From contig JADKKO010000004.1 of the NCBI GenBank assembly GCA_016720465.1, forward strand, positions 1,488,001 through 1,552,000: DNA of 64,000 nucleotides, in the 5' to 3' direction. The stretch's first letter is position 1. The number at the start of each line of letters is the position of its first letter. The translations under genes and the position numbers were made by a program. Source of the DNA: Holophagaceae bacterium (GTDB taxonomy: Bacteria; Acidobacteriota; Holophagae; Holophagales; Holophagaceae). The notes under the pieces were generated by a model. It ran no database searches, was not told the DNA's origin, and was given only the letters and a program-made list of their open reading frames with translations. Shown here piece after piece: positions 43,193 to 54,052 of the stretch.

Positions 43193-43645
43193 ATGACCGA
43201 TTCGAATTCCGCCCCAGCCACGCGATCGGCCCTCAAGGATGAAGTCTTCCTGCGCATGGCCCAGGAATTGAGCCGCCTGGGCACCTGCTGCCGCCTGAAG
43301 GTCGGAACCGTCCTGCTGCGTCCCGATGGCGGCATCGCCGCGGCTGGATTCAACGGCGCCCTGCCGGGCATGCCGCACTGCACGCCCGAGACCTGCAATG
43401 AAACCACCCGCTGCCTCCACACCAGCCATGCGGAGGAAAACGCGCTCGGATTCTGCGATGGCCCCGTGGCCACGGCCTATGTCACCCACGAACCCTGCCT
43501 GACCTGCGCCCGCGCGCTGGTGCGGCGCGGCGTGCGGCGGGTGGTCTTCGCCAAGGCCTACACCAGCATCGGCGAGCAGGAGCGGAAAGAGCGCCAGGGT
43601 ATCCTCGACCACTATCATGTGGCCTGGGAACAGTTGGTGATTTGA
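43193..43645 (+). CDS. Deoxycytidylate (dCMP) deaminase
   Basis: A 150-residue ComEB-type zinc deaminase that converts dCMP to dUMP for dTMP synthesis. The motifs are TSHAEENAL (His ligand and catalytic Glu) and EPCLTCARALV (two Cys ligands), with GFNGALPG upstream. The stop overlaps the next start in TGATG, suggesting translational coupling to the small membrane protein that follows. Confidence 0.94.
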   Translation: MTDSNSAPATRSALKDEVFLRMAQELSRLGTCCRLKVGTVLLRPDGGIAAAGFNGALPGMPHCTPETCNETTRCLHTSHAEENALGFCDGPVATAYVTHEPCLTCARALVRRGVRRVVFAKAYTSIGEQERKERQGILDHYHVAWEQLVI

Positions 43646-44058
43646 TGCGCAGCGATGTTTCCCCCCTGGGATTGAAAACCGCCTGGGTGGTGGCGGTGGG
43701 CGTCGACGCGCTTCAGGTGTTCATTTTTCCCGCGACCATCGAAGGCGTTTTCTCGCCGGTCACTGTGGTCCTCGACATCATCGCCATGGGGGCGCTTTCT
43801 ATGCTTGTTGGTTGGCACTGGGCCTTTATCCCGTCCATCGTGGCGGAACTGGTTCCCGGGCTGGAGCTGGCGCCCACCTGGACCATCGCCCTGGCCATCG
43901 CCACCCGGGGCGTGAACGCGAAGGTCCCGGCGGCCCCAGCATCCCCCATGAACGGAGCGCCGGCGCCCAAGGATGTCACACCCATGGACGAGGCCCACAC
44001 CATCACTGTGGAGGCGAAGTCCAGCCCATCGGCCGGGGAGCCGGGCAAAAAGGATTGA
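43645..44058 (+). CDS. Small membrane protein of unknown function
   Basis: A 137-residue protein with three or four hydrophobic segments in the first ~90 residues (LKTAWVVAVGVDALQVFIF, VTVVLDIIAMGALSMLVGW, WTIALAIAT) and a polar Pro/Ala/Lys tail of about 45 residues. ATG 43645 overlaps the dCMP deaminase stop. No family is recognised. Confidence 0.72.
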   Translation: MRSDVSPLGLKTAWVVAVGVDALQVFIFPATIEGVFSPVTVVLDIIAMGALSMLVGWHWAFIPSIVAELVPGLELAPTWTIALAIATRGVNAKVPAAPASPMNGAPAPKDVTPMDEAHTITVEAKSSPSAGEPGKKD

Positions 44059-44070
44059 TCGTCCGGGCCG

Positions 44071-45432
44071 TCATCCGAAATGATGGGCGATGCTGTTGGC
44101 GTAGTAGCTCAGCAGGGGTTCTTTCGCCGGATCGGAAGCCAGGACGTCGCCCTCGGCGACCAGGATGCCCCGCAGGGTGAGCACCCGCAGGCCCATCTCG
44201 AAAATGCGCTGGAAATTCCCCCGGGCCATGTACAGGGGCAGGTTGCGTTCCGCGGCCCAGGCCATGGTTTCCAGGGTCTTCTGGCGGAGCGCCAACCGGC
44301 CCACGGATCGGTTATTCAATTGCACCCAGCTCCAGGCCACCACGGCCACGGGCGTGATGGGGACCTGGTTTCCGACGGCCTGCAGCAGCCTGTGCGCCAC
44401 GCCATCCAGGACCGGCTTGCGCTCTTCCCACTCCATGCCCCAGATATCGGCGCCATCCGTGAGTTCTCCGATGCCGAGTGGCGGGCCGAAATTCGCGATG
44501 GCGTATCCAAAGCGGTAGAAACGGCCCAGGGCCCCCCTGAACATGAGGCCGGACAGCCAGAACGCCGAACGCCGCAGATTGACGTGGAGCCCGTGCTTGG
44601 GCAGGCCGCTCAGTTCGCGGACCAGCGCGCTGTCCTCCACCACGCGGTCGTAATTGATGCCCACGGGGATGAAGACGAGATCCTTCGCGTTGGCGCGGGC
44701 CATGTAGTCCAGCAGGCCCAGTTTCGGCGGCTGCAAGGCTCCATCGCGGCTGAGGCCGCCTTCCAGGAAGATGCCCTGGGTGATGCCCGCCTCCACCGCC
44801 CGCTGCACGTAGCGTTCCAGCACCGCGTGGTAGAGCGGATCCCGGAATTTCCGCCGCACGAAGAAGGACCCGAAACTCTTGAAGAGGCGCTCCAGGGGCC
44901 AGATGCGGGCCCATTCGCCCACGGCGTAGGAGATGGCCACGCGGTTCGCCAGCAGGAAGGCCACCAGCAGGTAGTCGGCGTTGCTGCGGTGGTTCATGAC
45001 ATAGACCACGGACGCGGTGCGGGGAATGCGGTTGAGCTCCGCCTCGGCGCTGCGGCCAATGCGCACACGATAGAAGGACCGCAACAATACCGATGCGGCC
45101 TTCTTGCCGAAGCGGTAGGCCGTGAGCAGGTTGAAATTCGGGATGATTTCGTCCAAATAGTCCGTCACGCGCATCCAGGCCTGGGCTTCTTCCGCGCCGG
45201 TCCGGACGCATTCCTCCCGCACCAGGGCCTGGAGTTTCGGGTCTTCCACCAGCTCGCGCTTCAGTTTCTGTTTCCGCGTGACGGTGACGGGATTCAAGTG
45301 GAACCCGAGCTCCCGCCGGGTGCGCACCGCGGCGCGGTAGACCCGCCGCCTGATCCACCGCCGCAACAGCCAGACGCCCATCAGCAGGCCGAGGCCGAGG
45401 CCGAAGATCACCCAGGGGTTTGGCAGGAGCAT
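44071..45432 (-). CDS. PlsB-like glycerol-3-phosphate acyltransferase
   Basis: A 453-residue membrane-associated acyltransferase. The catalytic HX4D motif is NHRSNAD, followed by the substrate-binding FLEGGLSRDG and an IPVGINYDRV segment, as in PlsB-type enzymes, which acylate glycerol-3-phosphate in phospholipid synthesis. It is about half the length of E. coli PlsB. One N-terminal transmembrane segment (WVIFGLGLGLLMGVWLLRR) anchors it. The gene is convergent with the preceding membrane protein. Confidence 0.87.
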   Translation of the reverse strand: MLLPNPWVIFGLGLGLLMGVWLLRRWIRRRVYRAAVRTRRELGFHLNPVTVTRKQKLKRELVEDPKLQALVREECVRTGAEEAQAWMRVTDYLDEIIPNFNLLTAYRFGKKAASVLLRSFYRVRIGRSAEAELNRIPRTASVVYVMNHRSNADYLLVAFLLANRVAISYAVGEWARIWPLERLFKSFGSFFVRRKFRDPLYHAVLERYVQRAVEAGITQGIFLEGGLSRDGALQPPKLGLLDYMARANAKDLVFIPVGINYDRVVEDSALVRELSGLPKHGLHVNLRRSAFWLSGLMFRGALGRFYRFGYAIANFGPPLGIGELTDGADIWGMEWEERKPVLDGVAHRLLQAVGNQVPITPVAVVAWSWVQLNNRSVGRLALRQKTLETMAWAAERNLPLYMARGNFQRIFEMGLRVLTLRGILVAEGDVLASDPAKEPLLSYYANSIAHHFG

Positions 45433-45479
45433 GCTGCAGTATCGCCGGAATCGCGGCCGAGGGACATCGCGGGTGGTGG

Positions 45480-45608
45480 GCTATCAGCAATCAGCTATGA
45501 GCAATCAGCTGATCTGGAAGCGCCTCCGGCGCGCCATGAGTAAAGTCGCGGCCTCCGGCCGCATCCCATGAAGCTCATAGCCCATAGCTCATGGCTCATA
45601 GCTCAAAG
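45480..45608. repeat. Intergenic repeat cluster (AGCTCATAGC units)
   Basis: Between the PlsB-like start and the MacB-like stop. GCTATGAGC and CAATCAGCT-like units on the left are answered by several GCTCATAGC/GCCCATAGC units at 45571-45608. This gives direct and inverted copies that could form a long hairpin. Confidence 0.7.
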
Positions 45609-45616
45609 CCCATCCC

Positions 45617-46836
<1,220 letters not shown>

Positions 46837-46840
<4 letters not shown>

Positions 46841-48105
46841 CGCTTCGCTTCCGAGCCGGCCTTGCGCTTTTTCGTAGCCTCTTCAAGCTCAGTGTCCGAC
46901 TTGGCTTTGAGCTTCACGGAAGCCCGGTCTTTCAGGTCCTTCAACTTGCGGATGGGCCCCGTGAGCACCTTGTCGCCCTCATTCAAGCCGCTTTTGGCCT
47001 CGAAATACTGGGTGTTGGCGATGCCCGTCTGGACCACCTTTTCGGAGGCCTTGCCATCCTTCACCACCATGGCCACGCTGTGCGAGGCCGGGGCCAGGAG
47101 GCCCCGTTTCTGCGCCTCTTCCAGGGATTCGTCCCGTTCCAGAACGGCCTGCAAGGGAACCCGCAGCACGTTCTTAGCTTCACTGGTGAGGATGACCGCC
47201 CGGGCGCTCATACCGGGCCGAAGCTGGCCCACATCCTTGGCCAGCATGTCGACGGCCACTTTCACCTTGTACATGTTGGCGTTGGATCCGGTTCCCTCGC
47301 TGCCCGTGGCGACTTCGGCCACCTTGCCCTGGAAGACACGCCCCTGCAGCGATTCCACCGTGACCTGGGCCACCTGGCCGGTCCTGACCCGGACCACTTC
47401 GCTTTCATTGACCTTCACTTCCGCCACCAGCTCGTGCATGTCGGAAATGATCATGAGCGTAGCGCCTGGCAGGTTGCTCATGCCGGGGATGGCCATCTCG
47501 CCCTTCTCCGCCTTGAGGCTCGTGATCCGCCCATCGATCGGGGCCCGCAGGGTCGTCTTGCTCAGGTTGTCGCGCATGGACCCGAAGTTGGCTTCGCTTT
47601 GCGCAATGTTCGACCGGGCGCCCTGGTAGGTGAGCTCGGCGCTCTGTTTGGTGAGCTTGGCCTGCCGGAAGTCCTCATCGCTGATGAGCCCCTGCTTGAA
47701 AAGACTTTCCTGGCGGGCGAAGGTCTGCTCCGCCCGATCCTGGGCCGCCTTCAGCCGCTCGGCGTCCTTCTTCACGCCTTCCAGCGCCGCGGTGGCGCGG
47801 GCCATCTCCTGCTGGAGCCGGATCTGATCAATGGTCACCAGCAGGTCTCCAGCCTTCACTTCCTGCCCATCGACCACATGGATGGCCTTGATCTCGCCAG
47901 CCACGTTGGTGCCGACATTCACGCGGGTCTTGGCCTGGATTTCTCCCGAAGCGCTGATGGTTTCGCGGATGTCGCCTTTGGAGATCTTGTCCCAGGAGTA
48001 GGCGTCGGGGTCTTCCTTGCCCCCTCCTAACAGGACGCCAAGGACCAACAGCAGCGCCATCCCCAGGCCGATGCCCAGGATGAGTTTCGCTTTATTAGAG
48101 GCCAT
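46837..48105 (-). CDS. MacA-like periplasmic adaptor (membrane fusion protein)
   Basis: A 422-residue adaptor. The N-terminal anchor (LILGIGLGMALLLVLGVLLGG) is followed by a barrel-sandwich hybrid (VNVGTNVAGEIKAIHVVDGQ), a long alpha-hairpin coiled coil (~residues 105-180) and a second lipoyl half (LRAPIDGRITSL). A beta-barrel domain and a Lys-rich C-terminus complete it. It partners with the MacB-like permease, which overlaps it by four bases, and would reach an outer-membrane TolC-like channel encoded elsewhere. Confidence 0.93.
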
Positions 48106-48106
48106 G

Positions 48107-48862
48107 TCATTTCGCCATCAGGACACGGAAGGCGACGCCGAGCAGCAAAGCCACCAGCGTGCAGACCACCGCTCCGGCTGGCTTCAGCTTGAGCAGGTAG
48201 CGGGCGCCCAGGAAGATCAGCACATATTGAAATATGATGAATGGATCGATCTGGCAGAACAGCGCGTACAACTTCGGGTTTTCCGGGTGCAGGTAGAACC
48301 CGACCGAGCTGGGCGAGAGCTTATCCGGCGTCAGGCCCCCGACGGGGCGGATGAGGCACATGACCGAGATCAGAAGGGTTTGCGGCAGCATGGCCAGGCT
48401 AGGCACCGTGGCGAGGGAAAGCGCCTGGACATAGCTGGGCTTCTGGTCCTCGGCCATTCCCTTCCCGATGAGCCAGTAGATGAACGCCATGAACGCCACG
48501 ACGATGGGGACGCCAAAAAGGACTCCCAGGAGGCCGAAGGGAATCATGAACTTCTTCTGGAAGTCGATGATGGTATCGATCTGTTCGGCCGGAATCTTTG
48601 GATTGGCCTCCATGATCGGGCGCAGCATGGCGTCTGCGTCCACTTTCAGGCCCCAGATGACCGTCACGATGATGCTGACGACCATCACGGCGCCCAGCGC
48701 CCACGCCCAGCTCGGTGCCGCGCTCAGCTTCTTGAAGGTCTCCACGGGTTCCGTGAACACCCCGATGATCTGGTCCATCAGCCCCAGGGCCGGCGCCGGG
48801 GGAGGCGCAGGGGGAGCTTCGGGATTCACGTTGGATCCATACAGGGATTCGGATTCGCTCAT
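48107..48862 (-). CDS. YIP1-family membrane protein
   Basis: A 251-residue protein with a polar Pro-rich N-terminus (~35 residues) and about five hydrophobic segments. The segment LMDQIIGVFTEPVETFKKLS just before the helices is typical of bacterial YIP1 proteins. The family's function is unclear. It ends two bases before the MacA-like gene, so it is the first gene of the efflux operon. Confidence 0.85.
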   Translation of the reverse strand: MSESESLYGSNVNPEAPPAPPPAPALGLMDQIIGVFTEPVETFKKLSAAPSWAWALGAVMVVSIIVTVIWGLKVDADAMLRPIMEANPKIPAEQIDTIIDFQKKFMIPFGLLGVLFGVPIVVAFMAFIYWLIGKGMAEDQKPSYVQALSLATVPSLAMLPQTLLISVMCLIRPVGGLTPDKLSPSSVGFYLHPENPKLYALFCQIDPFIIFQYVLIFLGARYLLKLKPAGAVVCTLVALLLGVAFRVLMAK

Positions 48863-49114
48863 TGGGTGCCTCCAGAAAGGGTGGCTTGAGTCTAGCGGAG
48901 GTTCTTTGGATTGTTCCCGGCCTTCGACGAGTGGAAGAAAACGACCGGTGATCGGTGGGGGATGGACGGCCGGGGTCTTGGCGGGGAGGCCGCTGATGGC
49001 AAGTGTGTCCGGATCCGTTGGAACGCCCGAAAGGTGATCGATATTACAGAAATTTAACGAGCTGATGCGCCACTGTTTAGTGTGTGATTAGAACCATCGT
49101 GGAGTTCAGCATTC

Positions 49115-49549
49115 ATGCGCCGCATCGCCTTCATTCTCCTGCTACCGCTTGCCACGCTCACGGCTCCTGCCCAGGCCATGGGAGAGCCGGATGGATCCCG
49201 ATCCACAGGCGTTGTGCCGCCTTTCCTTGGGAACCCGGCTCCGCCGTCCTGGCTTAGGGCCGCCAGCCACGCTGTCGCCCTGGTGGATACCCGCCATTAT
49301 CTGTACGAGGCGTATGGTTCGGCTGATGCGGAAGATTCGCGCCTTTCCCAGTGGATTGTCCGGTATGTGATGCTGCCCGAGGGCAACGAGGCCTTCCGGG
49401 AACTTGAACAGGTCTTCCTTTTCGATGGCAATCCCAAGCGCAAGCCGAAGGAATTGAAGCCCAGCGAAGTCCTGGTGGAACCCCAGGACGCTACCTGGAA
49501 GAAGGTCAAGTACAAGCTGGTGGACCGCCGGGACCTGGTGGTGAAATAG
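49115..49549 (+). CDS. Secreted hypothetical protein
   Basis: A 144-residue protein with a signal peptide (RRIAFILLLPLATLTAPAQA, cleavage after residue 21). No family is recognised. Its last 44 bases overlap, in convergent orientation, the end of the MFS gene. Confidence 0.75.
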   Translation: MRRIAFILLLPLATLTAPAQAMGEPDGSRSTGVVPPFLGNPAPPSWLRAASHAVALVDTRHYLYEAYGSADAEDSRLSQWIVRYVMLPEGNEAFRELEQVFLFDGNPKRKPKELKPSEVLVEPQDATWKKVKYKLVDRRDLVVK

Positions 49550-50708
49550 CCTCGGGTTTGATCCGCGACAAGGCCAGCGCCGATACCAATCCCAGGATTC
49601 CCATCACGGGCCAGAGGACCCGGCCGCCCCAGGCATCCAGCATCCAGGTTCCGATCCATGGGCCCAGGCTGAAGGCCATGCTGAAGGTGAAGGTATAGAG
49701 CCCCATGTAGGCGCCTCGGCGGTCGGCTGGCGCGATGGAGGCCACATAGTCCGACATGCCCGGAAACAGGATCATTTCGCCGAAGGTCCAGACCACCACG
49801 GTCGCGATGACCGCAGCTGGCGCCTGGGCCGCCACCATGGCCCCAAAGCCGATGGCGTAGAGAAGGCTGCCCAGCATGAGCGTGCGGCGGTGGGGCCAGT
49901 GGGAGGTCGCCAGATTGAGCCGCACCTCCAGCAGCACGATGAGGAGCGTATTGATGGTGAACAAGGAACCGTAAAAACTTTCCGGCAGCGCGAGGTCGCG
50001 AACCAGAAAGATCGGCATGGGGCCTTCGTGCTGGAAGAAGACGACCACCACTGGAATGATCGCAAGGAGGAAGTAGGCCATCGCCGGGTCCCGCAGCGCC
50101 GACAACGGCGCCGGACTGGAACTTTTTTCCCGCTGGTGCGGATGGTTGCGCACCAGCAGCGCCAACACGGCCCAGGCCGCCAGCGTCGTGGCGCCATCCA
50201 CCCAGAAGAGCCCGCGATAGGAGCGGGTGGCGATGAAGCCTCCCAGCGCCGGCCCCACGCTCATGCCCAGGTTGATGGCCAGCCGGTTGAGGCTGAACAC
50301 CGCCTTGCGCAGTTCCGGGGGCGCCAGGTCCGCGAGGATGGACATGGACGCGGGCCGGAAGCCCTCGCTCACCAGGGCCCACAGCCCGATGAGCAGGAAA
50401 AAGCTAGGCACATCCCGGACGAGGGGCAGCGCCAGCATCAGCAGTCCCGAGAGCAGCAGGGAAGTCCGCATGACCATCAGCGGCCCGTGCCGGTCCGCCA
50501 GCCAGCCTCCCAACGGTGCGGCGACCATCGCGCCGAACCCGAACACGATGAAGCCCTGGCCGGCCTGGGATGCGCCGAGGCCCATCTGCTTCATCAGGTA
50601 GAGCGCGAGGAAAGGCAGGGCCATGGTCCCGGCCCGGTTGATGAAGGTGGCCACGGACAGCACCCACACCATGCGTGGCAGGCCGCCCAGGCCGCGCCAG
50701 GGATTCAT
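49506..50708 (-). CDS. MFS transporter
   Basis: A 400-residue transporter with about 12 hydrophobic segments. MFS motif A is visible in the loop between helices 2 and 3 (GGWLADRHGPLMVM). I set the start at ATG 50708 (MNPWRGLGG), because the longer reading runs into the rhodanese gene. It follows the rhodanese by 19 bases in the same direction. Substrate unknown. Confidence 0.92.
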   Translation of the reverse strand: MNPWRGLGGLPRMVWVLSVATFINRAGTMALPFLALYLMKQMGLGASQAGQGFIVFGFGAMVAAPLGGWLADRHGPLMVMRTSLLLSGLLMLALPLVRDVPSFFLLIGLWALVSEGFRPASMSILADLAPPELRKAVFSLNRLAINLGMSVGPALGGFIATRSYRGLFWVDGATTLAAWAVLALLVRNHPHQREKSSSPAPLSALRDPAMAYFLLAIIPVVVVFFQHEGPMPIFLVRDLALPESFYGSLFTINTLLIVLLEVRLNLATSHWPHRRTLMLGSLLYAIGFGAMVAAQAPAAVIATVVVWTFGEMILFPGMSDYVASIAPADRRGAYMGLYTFTFSMAFSLGPWIGTWMLDAWGGRVLWPVMGILGLVSALALSRIKPEAISPPGPGGPPACT

Positions 50709-50727
50709 GCAGGTGGATGCCGGGGGC

Positions 50728-51564
50728 TCATGGCGTTTCGCCGGTCGCCATGGGCTTGCCGCTCCGGCACCATTCGCTCCAGCTCCCCACATAGAGCGCT
50801 GCGCCCGGCAACCCGGCGTATTCCAGCGCAAGCAGCGTGTGGCAGGCCGTGATGCCCGATCCGCAATGGACCACCAGGTGGTCGGGGCGCAGATCCCCGA
50901 GCAGTTCCGAATAGAGGACGCGCAATTCGCCGGCGGACTTGAAATGGCCCTCGGCATCGAGGTTCTCGGTGTAGGGCAGGTTCAGGGCGCCAGGAATATG
51001 CCCCGCCACAGGGTCCAAGGGTTCTTCATCGCCTCGGTAGCGCGCCTTGGACCGCACATCCAGAACCTTCCACTCGCGATGTTTCGCGAGCTTTTCCACC
51101 ACGTCGATATCCGCCGTGGGAAGAAGCCATGCGGTGGCCGGGTATTGGGAGCAAGGCTGGGCGACCGACACGCCGGTGCTGAGGTCCCAGCCTGCCTCCA
51201 GGGCTGCCTTCAGGCCGCCGTCCAGCACCTGGACTGGAGCATGGCCGATGGACTGCAACATCCACCAGGCCCGCGCGGCTGCATTGGCGCCGCCCTGGTT
51301 GTCGTAGACGACCACAGGGGTGTCCGGTGATATGCCAAGCAACCCAAGCGTGGTCCGCCATCTTTTCAAGGACGGCAGCGGATGCCGCCCACCCTTCGCC
51401 GGATCCGAATCCGGCTCCGAGGCGCCGCTCAAATGCACACCCACATCCACATGCAGCGCGTTGCGCAAGTGGCCTGCATCGAAGTCGGGCTTCGGACGCG
51501 CATCCAGCAGCACGGCGCCTTGGAGAACAGCCAGGTCCCTGGGTGAAATGAGCGGTGATGCCAT
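50728..51564 (-). CDS. Thiosulfate/3-mercaptopyruvate sulfurtransferase (rhodanese)
   Basis: A 278-residue protein with two rhodanese domains. The C-terminal one has the active-site loop HCGSGITACH (catalytic Cys), like thiosulfate or 3-mercaptopyruvate sulfurtransferases; the N-terminal one (VLLDARPKPDFDAGHL, then VVYDNQGG) is inactive. It transfers sulfur to thiophilic acceptors. It begins at ATG 51564, divergent from tlpA. Confidence 0.94.
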   Translation of the reverse strand: MASPLISPRDLAVLQGAVLLDARPKPDFDAGHLRNALHVDVGVHLSGASEPDSDPAKGGRHPLPSLKRWRTTLGLLGISPDTPVVVYDNQGGANAAARAWWMLQSIGHAPVQVLDGGLKAALEAGWDLSTGVSVAQPCSQYPATAWLLPTADIDVVEKLAKHREWKVLDVRSKARYRGDEEPLDPVAGHIPGALNLPYTENLDAEGHFKSAGELRVLYSELLGDLRPDHLVVHCGSGITACHTLLALEYAGLPGAALYVGSWSEWCRSGKPMATGETP

Positions 51565-51590
51565 GCTTTACTTTGCCATGGAGGGCCCCG

Positions 51591-52160
51591 ATGAACGAAG
51601 AGGTGAAGGAGCGCATCCGGGACCACTGGAGCCGATGGGGCTGTTTCGTGACGCTCGGGCTCGTCGGCCTGGTGCTCTTGTTCGGCATCTGGAGGGTGAA
51701 GCGGGACAGCGCGCCGCTTGTGGGCGCCGATGTCCGCTCCGTGGCCTTCCTCGATGCCGAAGGCCGCCGCCATACCCTGGCGGAATACGCCGGAAAGGTT
51801 GTTGTGGTGGACGTTTGGGCCACCTGGTGTCCGCCTTGCCAGGCGAGCCTTCCGGAGCTGGCCAAGCTCCAATCCGAGGCGGACGGACGCTATGCAGTGC
51901 TGCCCATTTCCATCGACGATGGCGGGTTCAGGGATGTGGCCGCCTATTTGAGCCGCCACCCGATGCCGCTCAAAGCTTATGTGCCCTTGGATCGAGGCGC
52001 ACTGGAACCCTTCGGCCCCATCAACGGGATACCAACCACGATCATCGTGGATGGAAACGGGAAGCTCCGTACGCGCTGGTCCGGCTACGGAGCGGGGCGC
52101 GCCGAATCCGAATTGAAGGCGGCGCTGGCCGGCTCCGCAAGTCCTCCAATGCGAAGATAG
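51591..52160 (+). CDS. TlpA-type membrane-anchored thioredoxin
   Basis: A 189-residue protein with one N-terminal helix (FVTLGLVGLVLLFGIW, residues ~17-33) and a periplasmic thioredoxin domain with the redox centre WCPPC. TlpA-like proteins reduce disulfides, often for cytochrome maturation. ATG 51591 (MNEEVKERI) was chosen. It is probably cotranscribed with the Sel1 gene 4 bases later. Confidence 0.93.
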   Translation: MNEEVKERIRDHWSRWGCFVTLGLVGLVLLFGIWRVKRDSAPLVGADVRSVAFLDAEGRRHTLAEYAGKVVVVDVWATWCPPCQASLPELAKLQSEADGRYAVLPISIDDGGFRDVAAYLSRHPMPLKAYVPLDRGALEPFGPINGIPTTIIVDGNGKLRTRWSGYGAGRAESELKAALAGSASPPMRR

Positions 52161-52164
52161 ATCC

Positions 52165-53295
52165 ATGGCCGCCGCCCTTGAAATCGCCATCCGCGCCCTT
52201 GGCGCCAGATTCACGAAGGACCCGGGAGAGGCCTGGCTCCGCTGGGGTCGCAACGCCCACTACGTGTCCCAAGGGATCGCCTGTCTTGAGCGAGCGGCGG
52301 GGCTGGGCAGCGCGGACGCCCATTTCGAACTGGGACTTTACTGCGAGGGGGGAGGCTACGGCATCGGTGTGCGGGAAAAAGCCATGGACCATTATCGCCA
52401 TGCGGCGGAACTGGGCCACGCCGAAGCCACCTTCCGGATGGGCGAGATGCTGCGTTGGGGCATCGGCATCGCCGCGGATCCGGAGGCTGGACGCACCGCC
52501 ACCCGCCGGGCCGCGGAAATGGGGTGGAAACCTGCCATGGAGTGGTTGGCGGGGGCCTACGAAAAGGGCGAAGGCATGGCGCCGGATGCCGAATTGGCGG
52601 CCTTCTGGCGTCGGCGCGCCGAAAAGCTCGAATCGGTGGGGCCTTCCCGGAGCGCGTTGCTGCCGCTGCCTTCCGAAGCATCGGGGGACCCGCTGGTCCG
52701 CCTCACCAGCGCCATCGCCGATGGCCTGGATGAATGGATGGGAGCAGCGGTCCACGGGAACTGGTTCCCCTGGTTCTTCTGGATCGTCATCGTCCCTTGC
52801 GGGCTGGCGGGATTCCTCGGGCTTCTCGGCGCGGCGCTGGCCTTCATCGGCTTTGCGACCTTCCTTTCCGCGCCGTGGGTCACCGCCGCTTTCCTGAGCA
52901 TCGCGTTCGGAGTGCCCGGACTGCTCTTTTCCTACTTCTGGATGTCGAACCGGCGTGGCATGCATTGGAGCCTCCAAGGGCGCCGCCGCCAGGCCAAGGC
53001 CGAGCGGGGCGATCCCCAAGCCTGTTTCGAGCGCGGAATGGCCTTCCTGGGGGGCAGCGCCGAGACTCCGCGGGACGCGGCCGAGGCGCGCCGCTGGCTG
53101 CTCAAAGCCTCGGAGGGCGGCCATGCGGAAGCCATGCACCAGCTTGCGGGGCTCCTGCGTTTCGGCCACGGGGGGATGAAGGATTCTGTCCAGGCCGGGA
53201 CTTGGCTGCAACAAGCCGCGCAGGCCGGCCACCAGGGCGCGATGAAGGCCTTGGAGGATCTGGCGGACCAAAAGGCAAAGAGCGATCAGGGATAG
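52165..53295 (+). CDS. Sel1-repeat protein with transmembrane pair
   Basis: A 376-residue protein with several Sel1-type TPR repeats (YRHAAELGHAEATFRMGEML, EAGRTATRRAAEMG, WLLKASEGGHAEAMHQLAGL), interrupted by two hydrophobic helices near residues 199-225 and 230-255. Sel1 proteins serve as scaffolds. Its 3' end overlaps the convergent HAD gene by 10 bases. Confidence 0.9.
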   Translation: MAAALEIAIRALGARFTKDPGEAWLRWGRNAHYVSQGIACLERAAGLGSADAHFELGLYCEGGGYGIGVREKAMDHYRHAAELGHAEATFRMGEMLRWGIGIAADPEAGRTATRRAAEMGWKPAMEWLAGAYEKGEGMAPDAELAAFWRRRAEKLESVGPSRSALLPLPSEASGDPLVRLTSAIADGLDEWMGAAVHGNWFPWFFWIVIVPCGLAGFLGLLGAALAFIGFATFLSAPWVTAAFLSIAFGVPGLLFSYFWMSNRRGMHWSLQGRRRQAKAERGDPQACFERGMAFLGGSAETPRDAAEARRWLLKASEGGHAEAMHQLAGLLRFGHGGMKDSVQAGTWLQQAAQAGHQGAMKALEDLADQKAKSDQG

Positions 53296-53942
53296 CCCCG
53301 GCCCTGCATTGAGATGATCCGCTCGATGGCCGCGACGAGGTGCGTGGCTCCGGTGTCGGCACCCAGGACCGGATGCTCCCCGGGCACCGCGTCGCCGATG
53401 CCGAGAAAGGGAATGTCCGCGGCCCTTGCGGCCTCGCGGTCATGGGGGCGGTCGCCCACGTACAGGTGCGGTCCCGCGCGATCCTGCACAGCCCTGCGGA
53501 TGAGGTCCGCCCGGCTGCATCCGGGGAGGCTGCCCAACCGGTGGATCCGTCCGTCGATGCGGAGGACGCTGGCTTTGAACTCCAGGACCCGCGGCACATT
53601 GCCTGACACCAGCCAGACCGCATGGCCGCGTTCCATCAGGTGGTGCAGGCCTTCGATGATCCCCTGGAAGGCTGTGGGGAGTTGCCCTTCCGGATGGAAG
53701 GTGGCGCGGAAGCGGGCCAGGCAGTCCGCATCGAACGCTTCGTAGTCAGCGTCTGCGAGGCCGGTCCCGAAGCGGATGCGGTGCAGTTCATCGACGATCT
53801 CCCAATCCGTGGACCCGGCGCAGGCACGAAGTTCTTCAAGGGTCGGCGCGGTCCCCCACCGTTCTCCAAGAGTTTCCCTCAGCAGCGCGTAGCCGCCGCC
53901 GAAGGTGCCCAGGGTTCCATCCAGGTCGAAACAGAGCGGCAT
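53286..53942 (-). CDS. HAD-superfamily phosphatase
   Basis: A 218-residue enzyme of the phosphoglycolate-phosphatase-like HAD subclass. Motif I is FDLDGTLG, motif II is LVSGN, and motif IV is YVGDRPHD. A C1-type cap of helices sits between residues ~15 and 85. It starts at ATG 53942; upstream in-frame codons have no homology-like sequence. Substrate unknown. Confidence 0.9.
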   Translation of the reverse strand: MPLCFDLDGTLGTFGGGYALLRETLGERWGTAPTLEELRACAGSTDWEIVDELHRIRFGTGLADADYEAFDADCLARFRATFHPEGQLPTAFQGIIEGLHHLMERGHAVWLVSGNVPRVLEFKASVLRIDGRIHRLGSLPGCSRADLIRRAVQDRAGPHLYVGDRPHDREAARAADIPFLGIGDAVPGEHPVLGADTGATHLVAAIERIISMQGRGYP

Positions 53943-54052
53943 GCTACACGTTAGCAATGCGCACGGCCATCCGTGGGGGAATCGTGCCGGATCGCAATCC
54001 TCGCCTGGAATGTGGGGCCTTGCATCTGGCATCGTAGAGAGCAGGAGGCCGG

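Noticed and set aside
49506..49549. Convergent overlap of the secreted protein and MFS genes as regulatory antisense
   Set aside because: Short 3' overlaps of convergent genes are common in compact genomes; no further sign of regulation.
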